Of a stretch of 64,000 nucleotides of DNA, positions 24,174 through 32,264 are shown one piece after another (the stretch's first letter is position 1; each line of letters begins with the position of its first letter). The position numbers and the translations under genes are program-made. The DNA is from UMGS1958 sp045542415 (GTDB lineage Bacteria; Bacillota; Clostridia; UBA1381): the NCBI GenBank assembly GCA_045542415.1, contig JAZQKZ010000001.1:1-64000 (forward strand). Reading direction: 5' to 3'. Below the pieces are notes generated by a model. That model ran no database searches. It was not told the origin of the DNA and worked only from the letters and a program-made list of their open reading frames with translations.

Positions 24174-26610
24174 AATCCGTAACTTAACATTTAAGTATCC
24201 AAAACAGAATAAAAAAGCGGTGGATGATGTCTCTCTCGATATATATGAGGGAGATTTTGTTGTGTTTTGCGGAGCGTCGGGCAGTGGCAAAACAACTCTG
24301 CTCAGACAGCTCAAGCCGACGCTTGCACCTAATGGTGAAAGAGACGGCGAAATAGTGTTTTTTGGCAAGTCGCTTGAAGTGATTTCAGAGCGTGAATGTG
24401 CAGAAAAAATCGGATATGTACTTCAGGATGTGGAAAATCAGATTGTTACCGATAAGGTATGGCACGAGCTGGCATTCGGACTTGAAAATCTTGGATATGA
24501 AAGCAGTGAAATACGAAGACGTGTAGCGGAAATGGCAAGCTTTTTCGGTATTGAGAGCTGGTTCAGAAAAAGCGTGAATGAGCTTTCGGGCGGACAGAAG
24601 CAGCTTTTGAATCTGGCGTCGGTAATGGTGATGCGACCGAGAGTGATTATACTTGATGAGCCGTCCGCACAGCTTGACCCGATTACAGCGGACGGATTTT
24701 TCAATATGCTTTCCAAAATAAACCGTGAGCTGGGAACGACAATTATTTTAAGCGAACACAGGCTTGAAGAGGTTATGCCTATCTGCAGCCGCGTAGTTGT
24801 GATGGATAAGGGAAAGGTAATATGCAATGATACTCCGTCAGCATCAGGAAAGAAGCTAAAGGAAATGCAGAATGAAATGTTTGCCGATATGCCGTCGGCT
24901 ATGCGGATTTATGCAGAAGCGGACGGAAAAGGCGAATATCCTATAACGGTAAACGAGGGAAGAGCGTGGCTTGGCGAATTTGTCACAGAGCATGAAGTGA
25001 GAGAAGTACCTTTGAAAAAAACTACGGATGAAAGAAAGCCTGCGGCACAGCTTAAGGACATATGGTTCAGGTACGGAAAAGAGGAGGATGACGTGATAAG
25101 AGGTGCAAGCCTTGATATTTATCACGGTGAGCTTCTGGCAATAGTGGGCGGCAACGGTAGCGGAAAGACAACTCTGCTATCTCTGCTCGGCGGACTCAAT
25201 ACTCCGTACAGAGGGAAAATCACAATTGACGGAGTGCCGATAGCTAAAATAAGCGGGCTGCACGATAATGTACTTGGAATACTGCCGCAAAATCCAAAGA
25301 ATCTTTTTGTAAGAAAAACTGTTTATGACGATTTGAGGGAAATGAGTCGTGATGAGGAGCATATAGCATCGGTTGCGGCAATATGCACTCTTACGGAGCT
25401 GCTTGACTCAAATCCCTACGATTTGTCGGGAGGAGAACAGCAAAGAGCCGCACTTGCAAAGGTGCTGTTAAAAAATCCGCAGATATTGATTCTTGACGAG
25501 CCGACAAAGGGAATGGACGGCGGCTTTAAAAGAGTAATGGCAGAAATTTTTAATGACCTGAAAGAAAATGGTGTAACAATTGTTATGGTCAGCCACGATA
25601 TTGAGTTCTGTGCGAAGTATGCCGACAGATGTGCAATGCTGTTTGACGGTGAAATAACATCAACGGGCGAGCCACACAGCTTTTTCGCTGCAAATTCTAT
25701 ATATACAACGGCGGCAAGACGTATGTGTGCAGAGCTTGTGCAGGATGCGGTTACAGCCGAGGATATAATATATGCACTCACGGGCAATGCTGCCGAAAGA
25801 AAAGCAGAGAATAAAAAGTGTGCATTATACCGACCGAAAGAGAAAAAAAGTCCCGGCTGGTATGAATACCTGTTCGGCAAAAAAAATACAGAAGTAACTT
25901 ATAAAAAAACTAAGCTTACGGAGCGTACAAGGCTTGCTTCGCTTATGATACTTGCACTTATTCCGCTGACAATATTTATTGGTATAAATTATTTCGGCGA
26001 CAGGAAATACTACCTTATATCGTTACTTATACTGCTTGAAGCAATGTTGCCGTTTGCAATGATTTACGAAAGCAGAAAACCGAGTGCAAGAGAGATAGTT
26101 ATAATAGCGATTATGTGTGCAATCGGTGTTGCGGGACGTATTGCCTTTTTTGCGGTACCTAATTTCAAGCCGCTTGCAACGGTTATCATACTTACGGGAG
26201 CGGCTTTTGGTGGCGAGGCAGGATTTCTTACGGGTGCAATGTCGGCATTTGTATCAAATTTCTATTTCGGGCAAGGACCCTGGACCCCTTGGCAGATGCT
26301 GGCATTCGGTGCAATCGGCTTTGTTGGTGGAGTGTTATTCAAAAAGGGATTGGTATCAAGGGGCAGGCTGCCGCTTGCATTGTATGGGGGTCTGTCAATT
26401 ATGCTTGTTTACGGGCCTATAGTTGATTTTTCATCACTTGTTCTGTCTCAGCAGGCAATAACTTTGGAAAGTGTAATAACAACGGTAATGCTCGGCTTGA
26501 AATTTAATGTAGTGCATGCGATTTCTACGGTGATATTTATGTGGATTATATCGACTCCGATGCTTGATGAATTTGACAGACTGAAATTGAAATACGGAAT
26601 ATATAATTAG
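24160..26610 (+). CDS. Fused ECF transporter: two EcfA ATPases plus S component (putative cobalamin)
   Basis: An 816-residue polypeptide. The first ATPase spans residues 1-230 (GASGSGKTTL, LSGGQKQ, ILDEPSAQLDP, SEHRLEEV). The second spans about 295-520 (GGNGSGKTTL, LSGGEQQR, ILDEPTKGMDG, SHDIEF). Residues 585-816 form a membrane S component with about six helices, containing AFGGEAGFLTGAMSAFVSNF and FGQGPWTPWQM, a conserved block of this S group. A and A' joined to S in one chain is unusual, since S components are normally separate. With EcfT upstream this makes a whole importer. The B12 specificity is inferred from the riboswitch and DUF4430 partners. The start at 24160 has GAGG upstream. 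Confidence 0.88.
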   Translation: MKIFEIRNLTFKYPKQNKKAVDDVSLDIYEGDFVVFCGASGSGKTTLLRQLKPTLAPNGERDGEIVFFGKSLEVISERECAEKIGYVLQDVENQIVTDKVWHELAFGLENLGYESSEIRRRVAEMASFFGIESWFRKSVNELSGGQKQLLNLASVMVMRPRVIILDEPSAQLDPITADGFFNMLSKINRELGTTIILSEHRLEEVMPICSRVVVMDKGKVICNDTPSASGKKLKEMQNEMFADMPSAMRIYAEADGKGEYPITVNEGRAWLGEFVTEHEVREVPLKKTTDERKPAAQLKDIWFRYGKEEDDVIRGASLDIYHGELLAIVGGNGSGKTTLLSLLGGLNTPYRGKITIDGVPIAKISGLHDNVLGILPQNPKNLFVRKTVYDDLREMSRDEEHIASVAAICTLTELLDSNPYDLSGGEQQRAALAKVLLKNPQILILDEPTKGMDGGFKRVMAEIFNDLKENGVTIVMVSHDIEFCAKYADRCAMLFDGEITSTGEPHSFFAANSIYTTAARRMCAELVQDAVTAEDIIYALTGNAAERKAENKKCALYRPKEKKSPGWYEYLFGKKNTEVTYKKTKLTERTRLASLMILALIPLTIFIGINYFGDRKYYLISLLILLEAMLPFAMIYESRKPSAREIVIIAIMCAIGVAGRIAFFAVPNFKPLATVIILTGAAFGGEAGFLTGAMSAFVSNFYFGQGPWTPWQMLAFGAIGFVGGVLFKKGLVSRGRLPLALYGGLSIMLVYGPIVDFSSLVLSQQAITLESVITTVMLGLKFNVVHAISTVIFMWIISTPMLDEFDRLKLKYGIYN

Positions 26611-26614
26611 CATA

Positions 26615-26643
26615 TTGATTTTTTGTATTACATATGTTATACT
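26615..26643 (+). promoter_or_regulatory. Sigma-A promoter of the L,D-transpeptidase gene
   Basis: TTGATT (26615-26620), 17-base spacer, TATACT (26638-26643), directly after the cobalamin operon. Confidence 0.72.
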
Positions 26644-26682
26644 GAGACAGGAAATTGTTTTATATCAGGAGAGTAAGAATAG

Positions 26683-28095
26683 ATGGAAGAAACATTAACA
26701 AAAGAAAAAGAAATATCAGCCGATGCTCAGCAGAGCCGGAGGGGCTTCAATAAAAAAATCCTCCTGATAATTGCGGCGGTGCTTGTTCTGATTTATGGTA
26801 TTGGAGTAGTATATTTCAGCTCGCATTTCTTTCCGTTAACTACGGTGAATAATGCCGACTGTTCGTTTTTGAGCGTAGAAGCAGCAAAGAAAAAAATTGC
26901 GGCAACCGCTGAGGATTATGTCTATACCATAAAGCTTTCAGGCGGAGAACAGGCGCAGATATACGGTAAGGATATTGAGCTTGTTTGCACTTCAATAGAC
27001 GGTATTGAGGAGCAAAAAGCCAGACAGAATCCGTTTTTGTGGCCATTTGATGCTTCAAACCGTAAGCTTACGGCACAGCTTGTAATAACATATAACGAGG
27101 ATATCCTGTTTAATAAAATGGAATGGCTTGACGCATCGGTGAAGCAAAGAGAAACTCTTGCATTGGTTCCGTCGAAGCTCACATATGCAAGCGGAGCATA
27201 TACTATTGCGGATATAGCGGATGAGAAAATCTTTGATTTTGGTTCATTGTTTGCACTTGCAAGACTTGATATATACGGACTTGAAAAGGGAATATCAATT
27301 GAAAAAGAGGGACTGTATGTTCCTTTGTCAGAGTATGCTCCCGTAAAAGCGGCAACCGACAGAATGAATCAGCTTGTTGCTTCAAGCATTACTTACCTGC
27401 GTGGTGAACAGACCTTTGTTGTAAACGGAGATGCAATACATGAGTGGGTGAGTGTAGGGGATGATTTGAGCGTATATCTTGATTATCCGAAGATAAAGGA
27501 ATATGTAAAAATTCTCGCGACATTCTATGATACAGTAGGAACTAAAAGAAACTTTGTAACCTCAAAGGGTGAGACTATTCAGATAGGCGGCGGAAATTAC
27601 GGCTGGCGTGTAAATCAGAGTGCCGAGTCAGAGGAGTTAAGAGACTTTATTCTTGACGGGGCAACCACGCAAAGAGAGCCGGTATATAGCAAGAGAGCGG
27701 CAGTTCATGGCAACGGCTGCGACATATATAATACATATGTCGAGGTGAGCCTTGCGTCACAGCATCTGTGGTTCTACAAGGACGGAGTACTAATCGTAGA
27801 TACTCCGATAGTAACGGGAAATCCGTTTTTAAAGAATGCCACACCGCCGGGAGTATTCGGTCTTACCTATAAGACCAAGGATGCAATTCTGCGTGGTGAT
27901 GATTACGAAACACCGGTCAGCTTCTGGATGCCGTTTAACGGCGGAATAGGCTTGCATGATGCAACCTGGAGAGGTGCATTCGGCGGAACGATTTACCGGG
28001 GCGGCGGTTCACACGGATGTGTGAATATGCCGTATGCGGCAGCGAAGAAAGTGTATGAAAAAATTTCAAGAAATGACCCTGTTGTGGTGTATTAA
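26683..28095 (+). CDS. L,D-transpeptidase (YkuD) with N-terminal PG-binding domain
   Basis: A 470-residue cell-wall cross-linking enzyme. A single membrane helix (about residues 24-47) anchors it after a short cytoplasmic tail. Residues 60-300 contain a repeat region of the putative peptidoglycan-binding type (PG_binding_4), with NYGWRVNQSAESEELRDFI at its end. The YkuD catalytic domain covers about 345-470: VSLASQHLWFYKDG opens it, and the catalytic motif GGSHGCVNMP contains C446 and the adjacent histidine. It forms 3-3 cross-links or attaches proteins to peptidoglycan outside the membrane. It is a single-gene unit with its own promoter and terminator. Confidence 0.92.
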   Translation: MEETLTKEKEISADAQQSRRGFNKKILLIIAAVLVLIYGIGVVYFSSHFFPLTTVNNADCSFLSVEAAKKKIAATAEDYVYTIKLSGGEQAQIYGKDIELVCTSIDGIEEQKARQNPFLWPFDASNRKLTAQLVITYNEDILFNKMEWLDASVKQRETLALVPSKLTYASGAYTIADIADEKIFDFGSLFALARLDIYGLEKGISIEKEGLYVPLSEYAPVKAATDRMNQLVASSITYLRGEQTFVVNGDAIHEWVSVGDDLSVYLDYPKIKEYVKILATFYDTVGTKRNFVTSKGETIQIGGGNYGWRVNQSAESEELRDFILDGATTQREPVYSKRAAVHGNGCDIYNTYVEVSLASQHLWFYKDGVLIVDTPIVTGNPFLKNATPPGVFGLTYKTKDAILRGDDYETPVSFWMPFNGGIGLHDATWRGAFGGTIYRGGGSHGCVNMPYAAAKKVYEKISRNDPVVVY

Positions 28096-28122
28096 AAAAT
28101 CGGCTCTTATGAGCCGATTTTT
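28095..28122 (+). terminator. Terminator of the L,D-transpeptidase gene
   Basis: AAAAATCGGCTC and GAGCCGATTTTT pair around a TTAT loop, ending in a T tract immediately after the stop codon. Confidence 0.9.
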
Positions 28123-28135
28123 CATTACGATTATA

Positions 28136-28158
28136 AATGTTGTTTTAAGCAACATTTT
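28136..28158 (-). terminator. Weak AT-rich hairpin downstream of the Cys-rich peptide gene
   Basis: AAATGTTG and CAACATTT pair around a 7-base loop, about 20 bases beyond the peptide stop codon. The tract that follows on the minus strand is A/T mixed, so termination may be inefficient. Confidence 0.45.
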
Positions 28159-28176
28159 ATGTACTGAATATATTGC

Positions 28177-28368
28177 TTATTGTATGAAACAACCGCAACA
28201 TTTTTCGTGTGCTATGCATGTGCATCCATAGCGTTCACATCCTGAAGCCAAAACAAGATTGTCCTTAAAGGTTATAGATTTGATTTCTAACACACCCTCA
28301 ACAGCTTCTTTGAAACGTAACATTGAATTATACGCATTTTCCAACCCGCTTTTTGTGATATTATTCAT
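28177..28368 (-). CDS. Cys-rich small peptide, putative RiPP precursor
   Basis: A 63-residue peptide of no family I recognise. The first 40 residues are a charged, helical leader-like stretch; the last 20 contain six cysteines (C44, C49, C51, C57, C58, C60) in SGCERYGCTCIAHEKCCGC. It starts two bases after the radical SAM gene's stop. Its perfect AAAGGAGGTGG ribosome site lies within the last codons of that gene, strong evidence that it is translated. Position, size and clustered cysteines fit the substrate of the SPASM enzyme, for example as a thioether-bridged peptide. A free metal-binding peptide is the alternative. The locus is more AT-rich than its neighbours. Confidence 0.72.
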   Translation of the reverse strand: MNNITKSGLENAYNSMLRFKEAVEGVLEIKSITFKDNLVLASGCERYGCTCIAHEKCCGCFIQ

Positions 28369-28370
28369 AT

Positions 28371-29672
28371 TTATTCCACCTCCTTTCGATGGATTTCATA
28401 ATTTAACTCTCGTACTAATAAATTTCGGTTTAAGTCACATCTGTCATATCCGATACTTCTCACATCAGGGCAGTCTCCTGCACAATGGTATAAGCAAATA
28501 CAATCAGAACATTTGTCGGGGAGATGAATAATATCTCTATTTCTTTTGATTGCTTTTTCATCAAAAATAAATTTTCCTCTCGTTTGGTCATATTTGGCAT
28601 ACCCATAATTTTCGCCTGTTTTGTCTCTTTCACAAGTTGTCACGATTCCCCGGGTGGTGACAGTAAATGAGGGGAAAAACATTGCTCCACAAAAACCGGA
28701 AGCTAAGCGTTCTCTTTTTAAAGAAGAAGAACTAACCTTTATACCAAGTTTTTTTCCATATACATATGCGTCCCAAAAATATTCTTCAAAAATTTTTAGA
28801 TCGGGTGCTTGAATTTCTGATGTGTCCTCCAATGTGGCAGCACGTCCTAATGGAACTAAGGGCTCTAATACCAGATCTACATTTTGACTATATCTAGCAT
28901 ACAGAAAATCTATAAATTCTCTTAATTTATAAATGCTTTTATTTGAAATAGTGCTTCGTATAGAAATTGAGTTTTTGTGATTAAAGAAAATATCTGCAGT
29001 AGATATTACGGAATCAAAACTACCTTTTCCAGAAACACAAGGTCTATGCAAATTTTGTATGTCGCTTAATCCGTCTAGAGATATAAGGATGTTATCGACG
29101 TTTTCCGCAATGAAGTTAGCGATTTCTTTGGTATAGAATCCATTGGTTGTAATAGATATATAAGAGTCGATTCCGGCAGAATGACATTTTTCTCTAATTT
29201 GAGAAATTGCTGTTTTAAATAAAGTCATGTTATAGGTGGGTTCACCGCCGACTGCAAAGGATGCGTTTATACCTTTTAATTTGTTTTTTACTGTTTCATT
29301 AACAGCATGATTTATAGCAGCATCTAATAATTCGAATGGCATGTTTTTGTTTTCGCCAGCGTCTGCATGACAATATATGCATTTCAAAGTGCAATTTTCT
29401 GTTAATCCCAACGCTAAATGAAAATAATTTGTTTTAAGCTTGCTTATATCAAAATCCATTGGTAACCGTTCAGAAAAGCGCTCTTCAAGAAGCTGTTTCA
29501 GTTCGGGAAATTTAGATAAATCAGTTAAAAATGCATCTTTGATTTTTTTACATAAATTCTTGTCAACAGCAATAAGAAACCCTAGTGTTGGAGCATAAAA
29601 TAAAGATTCTTCTTTTGAACTATGGATAATATACACGTTATCGCCGTTATAGACATATTTTTCAGTTTTCAT
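28371..29672 (-). CDS. Radical SAM/SPASM peptide maturase
   Basis: A 433-residue enzyme. Residues 1-80 resemble the N-terminal recognition region of peptide maturases. The radical SAM cluster motif is CTLKCIYC (C94, C98, C101), followed by SFAVGGEPTYN and ISLDGLSDIQNLHRP. The C-terminal SPASM region binds auxiliary iron-sulfur clusters: FCGAMFF with VTTRGIVTTCE, then PDKCSDCICLYHCAGDCPD and YDRCDLN. Such enzymes cross-link cysteines or modify residues in ribosomal peptides. The start at 29672 has GGGAGG 7 bases upstream; the ATG at 29699 does not. The adjacent Cys-rich peptide is the likely substrate. Chemistry is not predictable from sequence alone. Confidence 0.88.
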   Translation of the reverse strand: MKTEKYVYNGDNVYIIHSSKEESLFYAPTLGFLIAVDKNLCKKIKDAFLTDLSKFPELKQLLEERFSERLPMDFDISKLKTNYFHLALGLTENCTLKCIYCHADAGENKNMPFELLDAAINHAVNETVKNKLKGINASFAVGGEPTYNMTLFKTAISQIREKCHSAGIDSYISITTNGFYTKEIANFIAENVDNILISLDGLSDIQNLHRPCVSGKGSFDSVISTADIFFNHKNSISIRSTISNKSIYKLREFIDFLYARYSQNVDLVLEPLVPLGRAATLEDTSEIQAPDLKIFEEYFWDAYVYGKKLGIKVSSSSLKRERLASGFCGAMFFPSFTVTTRGIVTTCERDKTGENYGYAKYDQTRGKFIFDEKAIKRNRDIIHLPDKCSDCICLYHCAGDCPDVRSIGYDRCDLNRNLLVRELNYEIHRKEVE

Positions 29673-29690
29673 ATAATGTCCTCCCAATAT

Positions 29691-29708
29691 TACATTCAAA
29701 TGAATGTA
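29691..29708. promoter_or_regulatory. Candidate operator 1 for the XRE regulator
   Basis: An 18-bp sequence with perfect 8-bp arms TACATTCA and TGAATGTA around AA. It lies just downstream of the expected start of the radical SAM transcript. A near-identical box occurs 56 bases away, beyond the -35. Confidence 0.65.
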
Positions 29709-29717
29709 TTTTATGAT

Positions 29718-29746
29718 ATTATATCATAATTATGATAAAATGTCAA
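29718..29746 (-). promoter_or_regulatory. Sigma-A promoter of the radical SAM-peptide operon
   Basis: Minus strand TTGACA (29746-29741), 17-base spacer, TATAAT (29723-29718): both hexamers are consensus. It is bracketed by two palindromes, suggesting tight repression by the divergent XRE protein. Confidence 0.82.
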
Positions 29747-29764
29747 TACATTTATTTGAATGTA
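29747..29764. promoter_or_regulatory. Candidate operator 2 for the XRE regulator
   Basis: TACATTTATTTGAATGTA, the same 18-bp palindrome as operator 1 apart from three positions in and near its centre. It abuts the -35 hexamer of the radical SAM promoter and precedes the regulator's own ribosome site. Confidence 0.62.
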
Positions 29765-29785
29765 ATTAGGGTTTGGAGATTAAAT

Positions 29786-30004
29786 ATGGCATATTATCCG
29801 CGATTAAGAGATTTAAGGGAAGATCATGATTATACGCAAGCTTATATAGCAAAACTTTTGTTTATGACGCAACAACAATATTCTTTGTATGAAAAAGGAT
29901 ATCGAGATATTCCGACATCTTCGCTTATTGCGTTGGCTGATTTATATAATACTTCGACTGATTATATCTTAGGCAGGACAAATGAAATAAAAGCTATAAA
30001 ATAG
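29786..30004 (+). CDS. XRE-family HTH transcriptional regulator
   Basis: A 72-residue single-domain helix-turn-helix protein of the Cro/C1 (XRE) family: LRDLREDHDYTQAYIAKLL, then MTQQQYSLYEKGYRDIP and LADLYNTSTDYILGRTN, the standard five-helix pattern. It is divergent from the radical SAM-peptide operon and probably represses it through the two 18-bp palindromes in the shared region. The start at 29786 has GGAG 7 bases upstream; the in-frame ATG at 29732 lies in the promoter region. No sensor domain is present, so the inducing signal is unknown. Confidence 0.88.
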   Translation: MAYYPRLRDLREDHDYTQAYIAKLLFMTQQQYSLYEKGYRDIPTSSLIALADLYNTSTDYILGRTNEIKAIK

Positions 30005-30027
30005 TGTTTCAGTAATGATATTAAAAT

Positions 30028-30061
30028 AAAAAGGTCATCAGCACAAACTGATGACCTTTTT
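30028..30061. terminator. Bidirectional terminator between the XRE and ABC-F genes
   Basis: A perfect 14-bp stem (AAAAAGGTCATCAG with CTGATGACCTTTTT) around a 6-base loop. A and T tracts on both sides allow it to serve both convergent transcripts. Confidence 0.9.
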
Positions 30062-30063
30062 CA

Positions 30064-31617
30064 TTACACAATCTTAGTAGTCCAATCCTCAAGATTCCAT
30101 ACTATATCTGCAACGTCGTTGTAGAATTCGGGTTCGTGGCTTACTAAAAGCACTGTGCCCTTAAATTCCTTAACTGCCTTTTTTAATTCCTCTTTTGCCT
30201 CTACATCAAGATGATTTGTAGGCTCGTCAAGTACGAGGAGATTTATCGACTTTAACATGATTTTACAAAGCCTTACCTTGGCATTCTCGCCACCGGATAA
30301 TACCTTCATCTGCGAGGTTATATGCTCGGTTGTGAGTCCGCATTTTGCAAGTGCGGCACGGACCTCGCCGTTGGTCATTGCCGGATATTCGTTCCAAACA
30401 TTTTCAAGAGCTGTATCAGAGCCTGCCTCTTCCTCCTGCTCAAAGTATCCCGGACTTACGAACTGGTCATGCACAACCTCGCCCTCAAACGGAGGGATGA
30501 TTCCCAAAAGTGTTTTTAACAGTGTTGATTTTCCTAAGCCGTTTACACCCTTGATTGCAATCTTCTGGTTGCGTTCAACAATAAAGTCAACCTTTCTTGT
30601 AAGCGGCTCATTGTAACCTAAAACAAGTCCCTTTGCCTCAATTACCACTCTGCCCGGAGTACGGTCGGAGGTGAATGAGAAAGAGGGCTTGGGCTTGTCG
30701 TGTGCAAGCTCTATTATATCCATTTTGTCAAGCTGCTTCTGACGTGAGCGTGCAAGTGTTGCGGTTGCTGCGCGAGCCTTGTTTCTTGCGACAAAGTCCT
30801 GTAAATCGGCGATTTCTTTTTGTTGCTTATTATATGCCTGCTCAAGCTGCTGACGCTTTAAGGCATACATGCGCTCAAAGTCGTTATAATCTCCCTTGTA
30901 ACGTGTCAGCGTTGCATTTTCCAGGTGATAAACTACATTTATTACGTTATTTAAAAACGGCACGTCATGTGATACAAGAATGAATGCATTTTCGTAATTC
31001 TGCAAGAATGAGGTGAGCCAGTTGATATGATTTTCGTCAAGGAAGTTTGTGGGCTCGTCCAAAATCAGAATCATCGGATTTTCGAGTAGCATTTTGGTTA
31101 AAAGTACTTTTGCTCTCTGACCTCCCGAAAGCTCGCTGACATCGCGTTCAAGTCCGATTTCACCGAGTCCTAAGCCGTTTGCATACTCTGTAATTTTTGA
31201 ATCGATAGTGTAATAACCGCCCGATTCAAGAATTTCCTGGATTTCTCCAACCTCTTCAAGCATGGCTGTCATCTCGTCCTCAGTGCAGTCGCCCATCTTA
31301 TCATACAGGCTAAGCATTTCGTTTTCGAGATCAGTGTAATACGAAAAGGCTTCACGAAGTACTTCACGGATAGTCTTACCCTTTGTTAAAGTGGAAAACT
31401 GGTCAAGATATCCCGTAGTGATATGGCGGCACCATTCAACCTTACCCTCGTCGGGAGTAATACCGCCTGTTATAATATTCAAAAATGTAGATTTTCCCTC
31501 ACCGTTAGCACCGACAAGACCGATATGCTCACCCTTTAAGAGAGAGAATGAAGCATCCTCTAAAATCTGTCTGCCGCCAAAGCCGTGAGTAATGTGTTCA
31601 CAGGTTAATATACTCAT
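30064..31617 (-). CDS. ABC-F family ATPase (ribosome-associated)
   Basis: A 517-residue soluble protein with two ABC domains and no membrane segment. The first has GANGEGKST, LSGGQRAK and ILDEPTNFLDE; the second has GVNGLGKST, LSGGENAK and LDEPTNHLDVE. The linker between them (about residues 240-320) is charged and helical, with ARNKARAATATLARSRQKQ as the interdomain P-site-tRNA-interacting motif type. ABC-F proteins act on ribosomes, in translation control or antibiotic protection; this sequence resembles the YbiT/housekeeping group. It is the third gene of a minus-strand operon and begins 11 bases after nth ends. Confidence 0.9.
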   Translation of the reverse strand: MSILTCEHITHGFGGRQILEDASFSLLKGEHIGLVGANGEGKSTFLNIITGGITPDEGKVEWCRHITTGYLDQFSTLTKGKTIREVLREAFSYYTDLENEMLSLYDKMGDCTEDEMTAMLEEVGEIQEILESGGYYTIDSKITEYANGLGLGEIGLERDVSELSGGQRAKVLLTKMLLENPMILILDEPTNFLDENHINWLTSFLQNYENAFILVSHDVPFLNNVINVVYHLENATLTRYKGDYNDFERMYALKRQQLEQAYNKQQKEIADLQDFVARNKARAATATLARSRQKQLDKMDIIELAHDKPKPSFSFTSDRTPGRVVIEAKGLVLGYNEPLTRKVDFIVERNQKIAIKGVNGLGKSTLLKTLLGIIPPFEGEVVHDQFVSPGYFEQEEEAGSDTALENVWNEYPAMTNGEVRAALAKCGLTTEHITSQMKVLSGGENAKVRLCKIMLKSINLLVLDEPTNHLDVEAKEELKKAVKEFKGTVLLVSHEPEFYNDVADIVWNLEDWTTKIV

Positions 31618-31628
31618 TTCTTATCTCC

Positions 31629-32264
31629 TTACTTTTTTATACCGACTTGCTTGCATGCGGGCTTGACCGGGCAGTTTTCGCAGTCGGGTTTTCTTGCTGT
31701 ACAGCAGGCTCTGCCATGATATACGAACTGATGGCAAAGGCGGAGCTGATAATCCTCAGGAACAATCTTTTTTAATTCCATTTCGATTTTTACCGGGTCC
31801 TTTTCGCTGACCAGACCTATTCGGTTTGCAAGACGTATGCAGTGCGTATCAACCACTACTGCCGGCTTGCCGAATATATCTCCCAAAACAAGATTTGCTG
31901 TTTTTCTGCCGGTTCCGGCAAGGGAGGTAAGGTCCTCCATTGTGTCCGGAACCTCGCCGTTATATACATCAATAAGCCGCTTGCAGCATTCAATAATATT
32001 TTTTGACTTGTTTTTGTAAAAGCCTGCCGAACGAATATATTCCTGCAATTCCTCAATATCAGCATTGGCATAGTCTTCTACTGTTTTATACCGCTTGAAA
32101 AGCTTCTCGGTAACAATATTTACACGCGCATCGGTGCATTGGGCACTAAGCTGAGTAGCAATAAGCATTTCAAGCGGATTTGAATAGTTAAGCGAGCATT
32201 TGACTTCGGGATAAGCTTTGTTCATAAGCTCACGAAGCAACTCTACACGTTCTTTTTTTCTCAT
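31629..32264 (-). CDS. nth: Endonuclease III (bifunctional DNA glycosylase/AP lyase)
   Basis: A 211-residue base-excision repair enzyme that removes oxidised pyrimidines and cleaves the abasic site. The helix-hairpin-helix with the catalytic lysine is LAGTGRKTANLVL; the catalytic aspartate is in VVDTHCIRLANRIGL. The C-terminal C-x6-C-x2-C-x5-C iron-sulfur cluster site is complete: ACCTARKPDCENCPVKPACKQ. Length is typical. The start overlaps the stop of the transporter gene by four bases (ATGA), implying coupled translation. Confidence 0.95.
   Translation of the reverse strand: MRKKERVELLRELMNKAYPEVKCSLNYSNPLEMLIATQLSAQCTDARVNIVTEKLFKRYKTVEDYANADIEELQEYIRSAGFYKNKSKNIIECCKRLIDVYNGEVPDTMEDLTSLAGTGRKTANLVLGDIFGKPAVVVDTHCIRLANRIGLVSEKDPVKIEMELKKIVPEDYQLRLCHQFVYHGRACCTARKPDCENCPVKPACKQVGIKK

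Noticed and set aside
28621..28812. 63-residue plus-strand frame inside the radical SAM gene
   Set aside because: Antisense to the SPASM region, with no start signal.
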